A stretch of 64,000 bases of DNA from Sphingomonas endolithica (GTDB lineage Bacteria > Pseudomonadota > Alphaproteobacteria > Sphingomonadales > Sphingomonadaceae), in the NCBI RefSeq assembly GCF_025231525.1, contig NZ_CP103057.1:2800501-2864500 (forward strand), written 5' to 3'. Of the stretch, positions 1 through 7,745 are shown piece after piece; within the stretch, counting starts at the first letter, position 1, and each line of letters opens with the position of its first letter. The position numbers and the translations under genes are program-made. The notes under the pieces are model-generated. The model was not told the origin of the DNA and did not search any database. It was given only the letters and a program-made list of their open reading frames with translations.

Positions 1-167
1 CTGAGCTTCTTTGAGCCTGGTCGTGAAGGGTCGATCCAGAAGGAGCCGCCTTCCTAACGCCGATCGGAGACTTGCCCCAGTTTCAAAAGCCGAGACATAC
101 CAGCGGAGCGCCGCGCGCTCTAGAGGACGGCCGCACCGGACCACAGGTGCCAGAATTGGGCATGCTA

Positions 168-392
168 CTAATCCTCGATGATCGCCAGGCGCGCCGAGAA
201 CCGCACCGCGCTGCTCTCAGGGCTAGTACCGCGCACCCGCAGCGCTGACCCTTTCTCTACGACGCCTGTAAGCTCCACTAGAACGTCGTCCAGGCCAAGG
301 GCGGCGATAGCGCCCGGAACGTGCCGGTGGCGCGTGACGGACATCTCCGCGGTAAATAGCTGCCCTTGCTGCGTGGCTGGCGGGTTGCCGCG
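168..392 (-). pseudogene. Truncated GrlR-like gene (second copy)
   Basis: The minus-strand reading frame encodes the C-terminal two thirds of the GrlR-like protein at 1492-1826. Both copies share the core QGQLFTAEMSVTR and the ending RL-A-(M/I)-I-x-D followed by a stop, and the DNA is clearly homologous over about 215 bp. Upstream of the QQGQLF core (near 380-392) the similarity stops abruptly. The frame then runs without a credible start codon to a stop near 432, so about 40 N-terminal residues, including the conserved GLYKV start, are missing. I read it as a 5'-truncated relic of a tandem duplication; no function is expected. Confidence 0.7.
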
Positions 393-451
393 CGGTTGAG
401 CAACAGTATCGTTAGGTCGACCTCACTGGTCCGCCTCCGAAGGAATCGATT

Positions 452-712
452 ATGTCCGCCGCCGATCTACCGAAATCGTTCAAAGCCCTGCTGACTACCG
501 TAAGCCATGGCGAAGTTGGCCGGCTCACCTTTCACAAAGATCAGGCAACAGAGAGGTTGTCGTTTCGGTTCGTGAATGAAACAGCAGAAGACGTACCGGA
601 AGGGCCAGCCTCGTTACGCATGATAAGCGGCGACGAATACCCGGTTGTGATCAGTAAAGGGCAGTACGATTATCGGGCGACGCCTGATTCGCGAAACACA
701 AAGCCTCAGTAA
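452..712 (+). CDS. Small hypothetical protein
   Basis: This is an 86-residue ORF with an AGGA ribosome-binding site about 8 bases before the ATG. It is acidic to neutral with no signal peptide, membrane segment or cysteine motif, and I recognise no family. It lies between two GrlR-like copies in a stretch of decayed accessory DNA. Its 3' end overlaps, tail to tail, the end of the broken membrane-protein gene on the other strand by about 60 bp, so one of the two 3' ends may not be native. A real but orphan cargo gene is the most likely reading; a chance ORF is possible. Confidence 0.45.
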   Translation: MSAADLPKSFKALLTTVSHGEVGRLTFHKDQATERLSFRFVNETAEDVPEGPASLRMISGDEYPVVISKGQYDYRATPDSRNTKPQ

Positions 713-1007
713 GGCCGGTGTCGCGGGCAGGATCGAGCTTATCTTTAGCCGCTTCGTCATCAGCTTTCTGGGCGTGCTCAGCCGGTATCTGAACCAATCG
801 AGTGAGAAAGTGCAACACGCTGGCAACCACAAGCGTGCCGATCGCCGCAATGGCGCTCCAAGCAATGCCGCCAGTCGCTAGCTATGTGACGACGCCCGCC
901 GCGATGCCCCCCCGATCGTCATCGTAATGCGCGCCCAAATGGGCGAGCCGAACCACCGCGCGCGTATCCGTCCAAGCCTGCTTGGCGATTTGCTCCCAGT
1001 AACTCAT
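651..1007 (-). pseudogene. Small membrane protein gene with in-frame stop
   Basis: From an ATG at 1007, preceded by a strong CAGGAG ribosome-binding site, the minus strand reads MSYWEQIAKQAW and continues to an in-frame TAG near 887-889. It then resumes in the same frame with a hydrophobic helix (IAWSAIAAIGTLVVASVLHFL) and a charged tail rich in K, D and E, ending at 651. No indel is needed, only one nonsense codon, so either the gene was inactivated or a 39-residue product is made. It starts 16 bp after the stop of the 1024-1305 gene, so the two formed an operon. The family is not recognised; one transmembrane segment is predicted by eye. Confidence 0.55.
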
Positions 1008-1023
1008 GCGCTCCTGAGTGTCC

Positions 1024-1305
1024 TTATTCGTCGTCAGATTGGCGGTCGCTATCGTCGCTGTAATCGGGTGCGATCGAGGTCCATAGCGAGCCGGAATTAC
1101 CCTCAGCGTTCACGCCTTCCGGGGCGTCGTCATCCCAATTGAGCAACCACGCCGTAACGATGCCGCCATCGTTCGTGGTGGCGTAATCAAGGGTATAGGG
1201 ATGTTCGTCCAGCATGTCGGGATCAATGCCAAGTTGACCGGCTACATAAGCGCGTTCGCGCTCAGCGTTCACGGTTTCCATATGGTCGTCATACGCTCTC
1301 GACAT
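1024..1305 (-). CDS. Small acidic hypothetical protein
   Basis: About 93 residues starting MSRAYDDHMETVNAER; the start is chosen because AAAGG lies 8 bases upstream, while the frame stays open further upstream without a better site. The body has a compact alternation of polar and aromatic residues (LDYATTNDGGIVTAWLLNWDDD) and a very acidic C-terminus (DYSDDSDRQSDDE). There is no signal peptide or membrane helix. It is followed after 16 bp by the broken small membrane gene and is preceded on the same strand by the intact GrlR-like gene, so the three may once have been co-transcribed. I do not recognise a family; cytoplasmic accessory cargo is an inference. Confidence 0.55.
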   Translation of the reverse strand: MSRAYDDHMETVNAERERAYVAGQLGIDPDMLDEHPYTLDYATTNDGGIVTAWLLNWDDDAPEGVNAEGNSGSLWTSIAPDYSDDSDRQSDDE

Positions 1306-1491
1306 TGGCGTGCCTTTCATCGGGGATGAAGACAGTATGCCTAAGCTTTGCGAGTCGCGGTAGATCCTAGAACCAAACATATCTTGCGGGCGATATGGGA
1401 GGGGGGCGAGCGCCAAACGACGACGCTACGGCGCTCACAAGGAGGCTAGTTGAGCTGGCTGGCGCCACGCACCGTCTCGAGGAACGGCACT

Positions 1492-1826
1492 TAATCCGCA
1501 ATCATCGCCAACCGAGCGGAAAACCGCACTGCGCTGCTCTCGGGGCTGGTGCCGCGCACCCGCAGCGCCGCCCCCTCCTCTACGACGCCTGTAAGCTCCA
1601 CCAGAACGTCGTCCAGGCCAAGCGCGGCAATGGCGCCCGGGACGTGCCGATGACGCGTGACGGACATCTCAGCGGTGAAAAGCTGGCCTTGCTGCTGGTA
1701 CGTGCCAACGTAGCAGAGGCCGCTGTCACCGCCACGCAGGCGGCCGTCCAGCAGATACGCTACGCCGTACTCGGTTCCGGCGGGGGTATCCCAGGTTACC
1801 TTGTATAGGCCGTTTGGTAGGGGCAT
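1492..1826 (-). CDS. GrlR-like regulatory-fold protein
   Basis: About 111 residues. The sequence NGLYKV...G-G-V-LLDGRLRGGDS--CYVGTY resembles the GrlR family (small beta-barrel proteins named for the negative regulator of the LEE type III secretion locus), which also occurs as orphan genes in alphaproteobacteria. An ATG at 1826 is preferred to the GTG at 1832 because AAGGA is correctly spaced for the ATG. No type III secretion genes or GrlA-like partner are in the window, so the secretion role of the namesake should not be transferred. A 5'-truncated second copy lies about 1.1 kb away at 168-392. The family call is from remembered motif similarity. Confidence 0.6.
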
Positions 1827-2344
1827 CGTCACGTCCTTATTGGGTAGGACGGTCGATACCGGTGGTGGGGAAATGGGACCAGTGACGGTAAGATTGGATC
1901 TACCCGTTCAAGCCTTTTCAGATGCTACATGTGGGAAGCAGCCCTCCGCCATTTCCGACAACGGCCGTAATGCCCGCCCAGGCGATATTCAGCGCCCATT
2001 TCGCGATACTCATCTTCCGACATCCATTCATCTCAACCTGACGTCCGCCTCTAGCGGTTGAAAAATCGGCGATGGATGGCGAAAAGCGAGATTCAGCAGT
2101 CCTCCCAATGGTGGCCGCGCCCTTCCGGGCAACGTCGCCGAGGGTATTCTAACGAAGCGAACGACGAACATTGGTCGAGAGCCGCTGGCTGAAAACGGTT
2201 GCTCTGATCCTGTCGGCAAATGCGACCTCATCTGGCGAACCACCATGCCGAACAGCCAGCGACGCCGATCACGCCTTGCGTACCATTAAAACGCCACTGA
2301 TACTGAGCTTTATGTCGATAAGTAATAACACAGGGAATCTTTAG
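1827..2344. other. Intergenic accessory DNA
   Basis: There is no convincing gene here. The only item worth noting is a 31-codon minus-strand frame at 1918-2013 (start MSIAKWALNIAWAGITAVVG) with a GGAAG sequence just before the ATG and a hydrophobic middle; it may be a relic of a small membrane protein. Overlapping open frames on both strands look like chance. Confidence 0.4.
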
Positions 2345-3153
2345 GTGGGGGATTTAGCCAAGCTGTCGATCGCCGGCTGCAACTACGTTGAGGACGCGTT
2401 CGGTCAGCATGTATATCACGTCAACAGTCCTCATGGCCTGATGCAAGCGGTCGGCTATCTGGAACACACAGCCCAGCCCTGGGAGCGCATATATATGCGA
2501 GGTCAGGGCTGTCTATATCCTAGCTTATTGCCGACGCTTTATCGCGCAATAACTAGAAAGAACCAAGGAAAGCGTCACGAGAAGCTGCCTATTTGCTGGC
2601 GTACCTGATTACGCACAAGAACCTTTGCTGCAGCATTATGGGATACAGACTACTTGGCTGGATATCGTAGACAATGCCTGGATCGCTCTTTGGTCTGCTA
2701 CTCATAGGGCGTTAGCGTCGAGACCCAATAATCAGTTCCTACTCTGACGCTAGAAAGCCGACATCCGGCGACGACTTTTCTTATATTTTGCTAATAAAAA
2801 CTGAGGACAGTCGTCGCGAGCGCGTCAAGAGCGGTGTTGCGAAGGGCGACATTGCCGAAACGGTTGATTTAAGGATCGCCGCTCCATCCATTTTTCTCCG
2901 ACCGCATGCTCAGCATGGACTACTTTTCAGAGCGCGTGGGAAAGAAGGAGGCAGGCTTACGGATTATTCTAGCGCGATTGCTGGCGTCGTCCGCTTCACG
3001 CTCCAAGATGGAATAGACTGGCTTGGGTCGGGTGCGATGCATAACGTGAGAGCCCTGTTCCCGCCTCCGTATTTTGATAATGGATACCAAATATTGCTTG
3101 GCATGCAACAGACCGAGCAAGGCGTAGGACTAATCGGGCATATCGGAGCATGA
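2345..3153 (+). pseudogene. FRG-domain protein gene, frameshifted
   Basis: Three consecutive plus-strand frames reconstruct one protein of about 268 residues of the FRG-domain family. The first frame has the signature YMRGQGCLYPSLLPTLYR. The second, entered after an indel near 2585-2592, carries QEPLLQHYGI then WLDIVDNAWIALW and stops at 2745. The third, entered near 2738-2746, carries SYILLIKTED, LRIAAPSIFLRPHAQHGL and ALFPPPYFDNGYQILL. The order and spacing match a complete FRG protein, so two frameshifts broke a once intact gene (or there are sequence errors). FRG domains occur in prophage, toxin-like and defence-associated loci, but their biochemical role is unclear. The GTG start at 2345 is the best available; the ribosome site is weak. 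Confidence 0.75.
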
Positions 3154-3595
3154 TCGATGATGTTCGCTGCCGAAACCGCTGCTCCATACGTTGGCATTCA
3201 GGCCCGTTTCCCTCTTTTCAACTTCGGATACTCATTCGCGCGATCTGCGCCAATTTGAGGCAGCTAGATCATCCACCCATTGAAATAGCCAGTAGTGGCG
3301 GCCAATCTACTTAATCCGCTCGCCCTATCGGGTCAGAACTCGAACTGCTGAGTCTCGCCGAAGCCCTGTCGATCCTGTCTAGGAAGGTGCAATTAAAGAG
3401 GTCGCTTCCGAGCTACGGCGGGGCGCTTACCGAAAAGGCTAATAGTGCCGGTGATCGTCGGTGATTAAAGGATGATGCGGCTGGGTTCTTAGAGGGTCAA
3501 AGAGCCCGATCCACATGCACACGGGATCCAACCCCTAAGCCTGCTGAACCCATCGAACCCGACATTGGCCCCATCCGTATTTGCCGTCGCGATCA
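3154..3595. other. Intergenic gap, no feature seen
   Basis: 442 bp between the broken FRG gene and the 3' end of the OLD-family gene. I see no coding frame with codon bias or ribosome site, no RNA gene, and no inverted repeat strong enough to call a terminator. Confidence 0.5.
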
Positions 3596-5416
3596 TTATG
3601 CCGCGATGTCGATCTTCACCCCAAGAAAGTCCAGCGCCTCCTTCAGGATTGGCTCGAAGTTCGCGAACGTCGTTCGACATTGGTCGTCCGTTTGCTGGCA
3701 GAGCCGGGTCGCAGTCGGAATTTTGTGTTCGGTCGCGAAGTCGTTCTTCACCAAGTAGGCCCACGTCGGGGCCAGCTCAGCTTCGAAAGTAGTCTCGCCG
3801 AGTATGATCCGATTGACAAGATCCGGGTGGCAGATCTTACCCGGCTCACGCGGCACAAGCTTCTTTCTTTTCTCCGCCTCCCTCCAAACGTCTTCTGGAT
3901 ACAGCGCCTCGAGCGTCGCATGAACGCCGAAATGAGCGGTGCGCGCCGCCCGCAGGTTCATCGGCACCGGATACACCAGGCATTTCGCCGACCGAACGTT
4001 GTCGGGCAGCCGGTTGAAGTCCTTCTTAACCTTCTCGGCGTCACCGTCCACGATCCCCACCGCCTTTGGCCTGTCCGGATGATGCTTGTGCTGGGAACGC
4101 CACCCGATAAGCATATCGATGACGTAAGTATGGCCGGCCCCCTCTCGCTTAGTCTCGAAACGAACTTGCCCGACAGCCGCCGGGAAAAAGAGGGCAAGCG
4201 CCCGCTCCAGCACGAGTCGATCGCTCTCACCCTCGACGAAGATGCGACAGCAGCTCTCCTCCGCCATGACGGCGGCAGCGACTTTCGCTGCCTCCTGTTG
4301 CCGAATCTGCGCCACCATCTCCGAAATGCGCGGAGCCAGCATTGCCAGCGTGCCGAGGCTTTCGTCGATGCCCTTCGCGTCCGTCTTCGTCTCGCTGCCA
4401 TCGGTGTCGGTCGTGCGCGTCACGAAATGCAAAACGATGTCACTCTCCCGCTGCCCAAGATCGTAGAAGGCAGGCGAATGAGTGGTCAGCAAGATTTGAG
4501 CGGTCGCCGCCTTGGACAGTTCATGCAACTCGTCGGCGAGCTGCACCGCGCTCCCGATCTCGAGATTGTTCTCCGGCTCCTCATACGCCCAGATGCTGCT
4601 GATGGGGGCTCCCCCACGACGTTGCAGCGCCGCCTTCTTCTCCGCCATGAAACGCAGGATGAGCGGAATGTGACGGGCCTTGATCCCGTCCCCGCGGTTG
4701 TTGAGTGACACCGACTTCTCGCCGCTCAGAAAGTCTAGGCGTTCAAAGATGTGGGAAAGATCCCGCGGCAACGCCAGCCGCGTGGCGAACCCAAGCGATG
4801 TAGATATGCTCGCGGTAAGCTCGTTAAGGTGGTCGCCGATCGACTGCTCGAACGCAGTGCTCGATTCGTGAAACGTGCGGGTCGCAACCTCTGAGATAAT
4901 CCCGTAAATTCGTCCGCGCAGATCGTCGAAGTAATCCGAGTCTTTAATGGCCGGGACGTACTCGAATTCAATCTTGCGCAGCAATGCGTGCACGTTCGAC
5001 TTCTCGGGGATTTTGACGTCCTCCCGAATTTCCAGACCACGCTTGTTCTCGGTAATGCGCTGGCCGTAATAGTCGTACTCCTCGCTCCACAGACCGTCTT
5101 CACGCCAACGCTTCGTCCAGATGATGACGTGGCCGTTGGTGCCATGATAAGACTCCGGTAGGGCGATCTCTACGCGGACCACCACCTCTTTCGCCTTGCG
5201 CACCTTGACCGGAGCGAAGAAATTGTAATCTTCCGCGAAGTCGAACTCGACTCCGGGATTCGTCTCGCCGTTAAAGAAGAGGTTGAGCGACCGCAGGATA
5301 TTAGATTTTCCGCAGTCGTTCCTGCCAACGAAGATCGACAGCTGAGTCAGGTCCGCGTCTACGGACTTGATAGATCTAAAGTTCTCGATGTGGATCGACT
5401 TAATCGTTGCTGCCAT
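3596..5416 (-). CDS. OLD-family ATPase/TOPRIM nuclease
   Basis: About 606 residues. The N-terminal SMC-like ATPase domain has a Walker A GRNDCGKS (residues 31-38) and, near residue 290, the signature/Walker B region ending YEEPENNLE followed by an H-loop LLTTHSPAF. The C-terminal third is a TOPRIM domain: IFVEGESDRLVLERAL supplies the metal-binding glutamate and VGIVDGDAE the DxD. This is the layout of class 1 OLD (overcoming lysogenization defect) proteins, ATP-regulated DNA nickases/nucleases used in phage defence. No UvrD-like helicase (GajB), reverse transcriptase or other class partner is adjacent, so it looks like a solitary OLD. The ATG at 5416 is preferred over the upstream extension to 5440. 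It is the only intact large gene in the decayed segment, and its 5' side faces tRNA-Gly. Confidence 0.85.
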   Translation of the reverse strand: MAATIKSIHIENFRSIKSVDADLTQLSIFVGRNDCGKSNILRSLNLFFNGETNPGVEFDFAEDYNFFAPVKVRKAKEVVVRVEIALPESYHGTNGHVIIWTKRWREDGLWSEEYDYYGQRITENKRGLEIREDVKIPEKSNVHALLRKIEFEYVPAIKDSDYFDDLRGRIYGIISEVATRTFHESSTAFEQSIGDHLNELTASISTSLGFATRLALPRDLSHIFERLDFLSGEKSVSLNNRGDGIKARHIPLILRFMAEKKAALQRRGGAPISSIWAYEEPENNLEIGSAVQLADELHELSKAATAQILLTTHSPAFYDLGQRESDIVLHFVTRTTDTDGSETKTDAKGIDESLGTLAMLAPRISEMVAQIRQQEAAKVAAAVMAEESCCRIFVEGESDRLVLERALALFFPAAVGQVRFETKREGAGHTYVIDMLIGWRSQHKHHPDRPKAVGIVDGDAEKVKKDFNRLPDNVRSAKCLVYPVPMNLRAARTAHFGVHATLEALYPEDVWREAEKRKKLVPREPGKICHPDLVNRIILGETTFEAELAPTWAYLVKNDFATEHKIPTATRLCQQTDDQCRTTFANFEPILKEALDFLGVKIDIAA

Positions 5417-5849
5417 GGCATCCCCCCGTCTCGCCCCCAATCGCGCACCGTTGTGAGAGCGTCGAACGAGTTGTCGAGCCTGCGTCTAGGATAGTGGCGC
5501 AGTCGCGCCAAGCACCGACGAGCTCACTTCACAAAATGTGCCCTGACGGAGGAGCTATGCGGCGCTGTGGAACGCCACGGGCTGTTACCAAAGTCGGATC
5601 CAGCCGCACAGAGCGAACGCGGATCTCCGAAATACCTTGGGGGCTGCCGGAAGGCATCATGTGAACATCAATCCGCCGAGACACTCAGAGTATTCGATGG
5701 CATGGCGAGCAGTCGCACTGTCGGCATTGTCTAGGATGCTCATGCGACTAGCAAACCACCCAGAGTTACCCCGGTGTTACCCCAGACCACACGCGGCTGC
5801 CCTCAGCCCCGGCGGTCAGTTTCTAAGTGCTTGTATTTACTACGGAAAC
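5417..5849. other. Gap between OLD gene and tRNA-Gly
   Basis: About 430 bp that should carry the promoter of the OLD gene and, if the segment is a tRNA-integrated island, the attachment junction. I see no coding sequence with a ribosome site. A short direct repeat (GTTACCCC, twice near 5765-5783) is present, but no copy of the tRNA 3' end was found elsewhere in the first 5.8 kb. Confidence 0.4.
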
Positions 5850-5924
5850 TGGAGCGGGCGAAGGGATTCGAACCCTCGACCCCAACCTTGGCAAGGTTGT
5901 GCTCTACCCCTGAGCTACGCCCGC
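5850..5924 (-). tRNA. tRNA-Gly(GCC)
   Basis: The minus strand reads GCGGGCGTAGCTCAGGGGTA then a CAACC-TTGCCAA-GGTTG anticodon arm with anticodon GCC, the T-arm GGTTCGAATCC and acceptor CGCCCGC-T-CCA. CCA is encoded. The length is 75 nt including CCA and the acceptor pairs perfectly over 7 bp. The 3' end points toward the accessory region, the usual orientation of an island integrated at a tRNA 3' end. Confidence 0.97.
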
Positions 5925-6089
5925 TCTGGCGCCTAACGCCCCTGCCGGTGACCGGAGGGGGCGGGTAAGGAGGCGGCCTCTAACAGTGGTGTCGCGGATC
6001 GGCAACCCCTGTTTCGCTGTCGTGCGAAAAGGGTTGGCTTGCGGGCCCGAGCGCCCACATAAGGCGCACACCAGAAACGGAGTTCGACC

Positions 6090-7001
6090 TTGGCAACCTT
6101 GGGATTGAGTGCAGCGGAACGCGAAGCGGTGGAAAGCTTCCGCCGCGACGTCGTCGAGCCGTCGATGAACGCGCTAGTCATCATCGATTTCTGGGCCGAA
6201 TGGTGCGGGCCGTGCAAGGCGCTGACCCCGTTGCTGGAGAAGGTCGCGGCGGCCTATGCCGATAAGGGCGTGGTGCTGGCCAAAGTCGATACCGACAAGA
6301 ACCAGTTCATCGCGAGCCAATTCCAGATCAAGTCGATCCCCACCGTCTATGCGATGTTCCAGGGGCAGCTGGTCGCCGACCTGACCTCGGCGCGGACCGA
6401 ATCGCAGCTGAAGACGATGATCGACCAGATCCTCGCCAAGCTGCCGATCCCGAGCGAAGCCGCCGATCTGGAAGCGGAGCTCGAACCGCTGATCGCGATG
6501 GGCGAGCAGGTGCTGGCAGAAGGCGATGCAGAACGCGCGCTGTCGGTGTTCGACCAATTGGTCGAGATCGCACCTGAGCATCCGGCCGTGCTGTCGGGAC
6601 GGCTACGGGCACTGGTCATGGCCAATCGCGTTGACGAGGCGGATGCGGCAATCGCTGCGCTGCCGGAGGCGCTGGCGAAACTGCCGGAGATCGAACGCGC
6701 CAAGGCTACGCTGGAGCTGGCGCGCGACGCCAAGCCGGTGGACGATCTGTCGGGGTTGGCCGCCGAGGTAGCGGCGAATCCGGAGGATCACGACAAGCGT
6801 TTTGAACTGGCCGGCGGGCAGATGGCGGCGGGCGACCGTGATGCCGCGGCCGAATCGCTGCTGACGATCATTGCCGCCGACCGGGCATGGAACGAGGGCG
6901 CCGCGCGCACGCAATTGCTCAAGCTGTTCGAGGTCGTCGGGCTGGAAGACCCCTGGGTCTCGGCACAGCGGCGCAAATTGTCGGCGATCCTGTTCGGATG
7001 A
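6090..7001 (+). CDS. cnoX: CnoX/YbbN-like thioredoxin-TPR chaperedoxin
   Basis: 303 residues. An N-terminal thioredoxin domain carries WCGPC (Cys39 and Cys42) and the cis-proline region SIPTVYAM; from about residue 120 there is a TPR-like helical domain rich in alanine and glutamate. This two-domain layout is that of CnoX (YbbN), a holdase that protects clients from oxidation and hands them to GroEL/DnaK. E. coli CnoX has lost the first active-site cysteine, whereas here CGPC is complete, so redox activity is likely. The TTG start is supported by GGAG 8 bases upstream. The stop overlaps the start of the Lon-N-domain gene (ATGA), so the two are translationally coupled. Cytoplasmic. Confidence 0.85.
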   Translation: MATLGLSAAEREAVESFRRDVVEPSMNALVIIDFWAEWCGPCKALTPLLEKVAAAYADKGVVLAKVDTDKNQFIASQFQIKSIPTVYAMFQGQLVADLTSARTESQLKTMIDQILAKLPIPSEAADLEAELEPLIAMGEQVLAEGDAERALSVFDQLVEIAPEHPAVLSGRLRALVMANRVDEADAAIAALPEALAKLPEIERAKATLELARDAKPVDDLSGLAAEVAANPEDHDKRFELAGGQMAAGDRDAAAESLLTIIAADRAWNEGAARTQLLKLFEVVGLEDPWVSAQRRKLSAILFG

Positions 7002-7627
7002 GCAAACCCGTACGCCTGTCGGTCTTCCCGCTGCCGGGCGCGTTGCTCTTTCCCGGCATGCATCTGCCGCTGCACATCTTCGAGCCGCGCTACCGCGCGA
7101 TGATGAGCGACGCGATGGCGCGCGATCGCCGCATCGGCATGATCCAGCCGCGCCCCAATGCGGTCGGGCCAGGCGAAGCACCGGCGCTGTTCGATATCGG
7201 CTGCGTCGGCAGGATCGCCGAGTTCGAGGCGATGGAGGACGGGCGCTACAATCTGGTGCTGGAAGGCGTGTCGCTGTTCCGGGTACTGCGCGAACTGGAT
7301 GTCAGTACCGCCTTCCGCCAGGTCGAAGCCGAATTCCTGCCGCCAGCCGCGGAGGACGACACATTGTCGCTGTCGCGCCGATCCTCGCTGGAGATGGAAT
7401 CGCGGCGCTTCGCCGATGCGCAGGGCTATGCGGTGGATTGGGAATCGGTCGCACGGCTTGATGACGAAGCGCTGGTCAACGGCATCGCCCAGATCGCGCC
7501 GTTCGACGTGGCCGCGAAACAGGCGCTGCTCGAGGCTGAAGGGATCGAGGATCGCGCCGAATTAATCATCCAGCTGATGCAGTTCTTTGGCCGGCATGAC
7601 GGTGATGAATCGGTGACGCTGCAGTAA
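6998..7627 (+). CDS. Lon N-terminal-domain (LON) protein
   Basis: 209 residues consisting only of a Lon substrate-binding (LON/PUA-like) domain: LSVFPLPGALLFPGMHLPLHIFEPRYR at the start is diagnostic, followed by RIGMIQP, and a helical tail. There is no AAA+ or protease domain, so it is not a protease. Its ATG overlaps the stop of the CnoX-like gene. Pairing of a chaperedoxin with a Lon substrate-recognition domain suggests a role in protein quality control, but the biochemical function of these stand-alone proteins is not established. Confidence 0.85.
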   Translation: MSKPVRLSVFPLPGALLFPGMHLPLHIFEPRYRAMMSDAMARDRRIGMIQPRPNAVGPGEAPALFDIGCVGRIAEFEAMEDGRYNLVLEGVSLFRVLRELDVSTAFRQVEAEFLPPAAEDDTLSLSRRSSLEMESRRFADAQGYAVDWESVARLDDEALVNGIAQIAPFDVAAKQALLEAEGIEDRAELIIQLMQFFGRHDGDESVTLQ

Positions 7628-7656
7628 GTGTCAGTACGTTCCGCCTGATCTGAGCT

Positions 7657-7736
7657 GTCATCCGGGCTCGACCCGGGATCCAAAGTCACGGTGGCCGCCC
7701 CTTGTGGCTCTGGATCCTGACGTTCGTCAGGATGAC
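7657..7736. repeat. Intergenic palindromic element 1
   Basis: An imperfect inverted repeat with ends GTCAT and ATGAC. The left hairpin is TCCGGG-CTCGA-CCCGGGA; the right hairpin, TCCTGACG-TT-CGTCAGGA, is perfect. It lies between the convergent LON-domain and ubiH-family genes and may work as a bidirectional terminator or REP-like repeat. Confidence 0.6.
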
Positions 7737-7745
7737 GCTCGGGGG

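Noticed and set aside
1395..1808. A 137-codon plus-strand frame over the GrlR-like gene
   Set aside because: It lies antisense to the conserved GrlR-like coding frame, which has family motifs and a ribosome site.
1..5850. An integrative element with attL/attR
   Set aside because: The geometry at tRNA-Gly fits, but no integrase and no repeat of the tRNA 3' end were found within the window; the left boundary may lie outside it.
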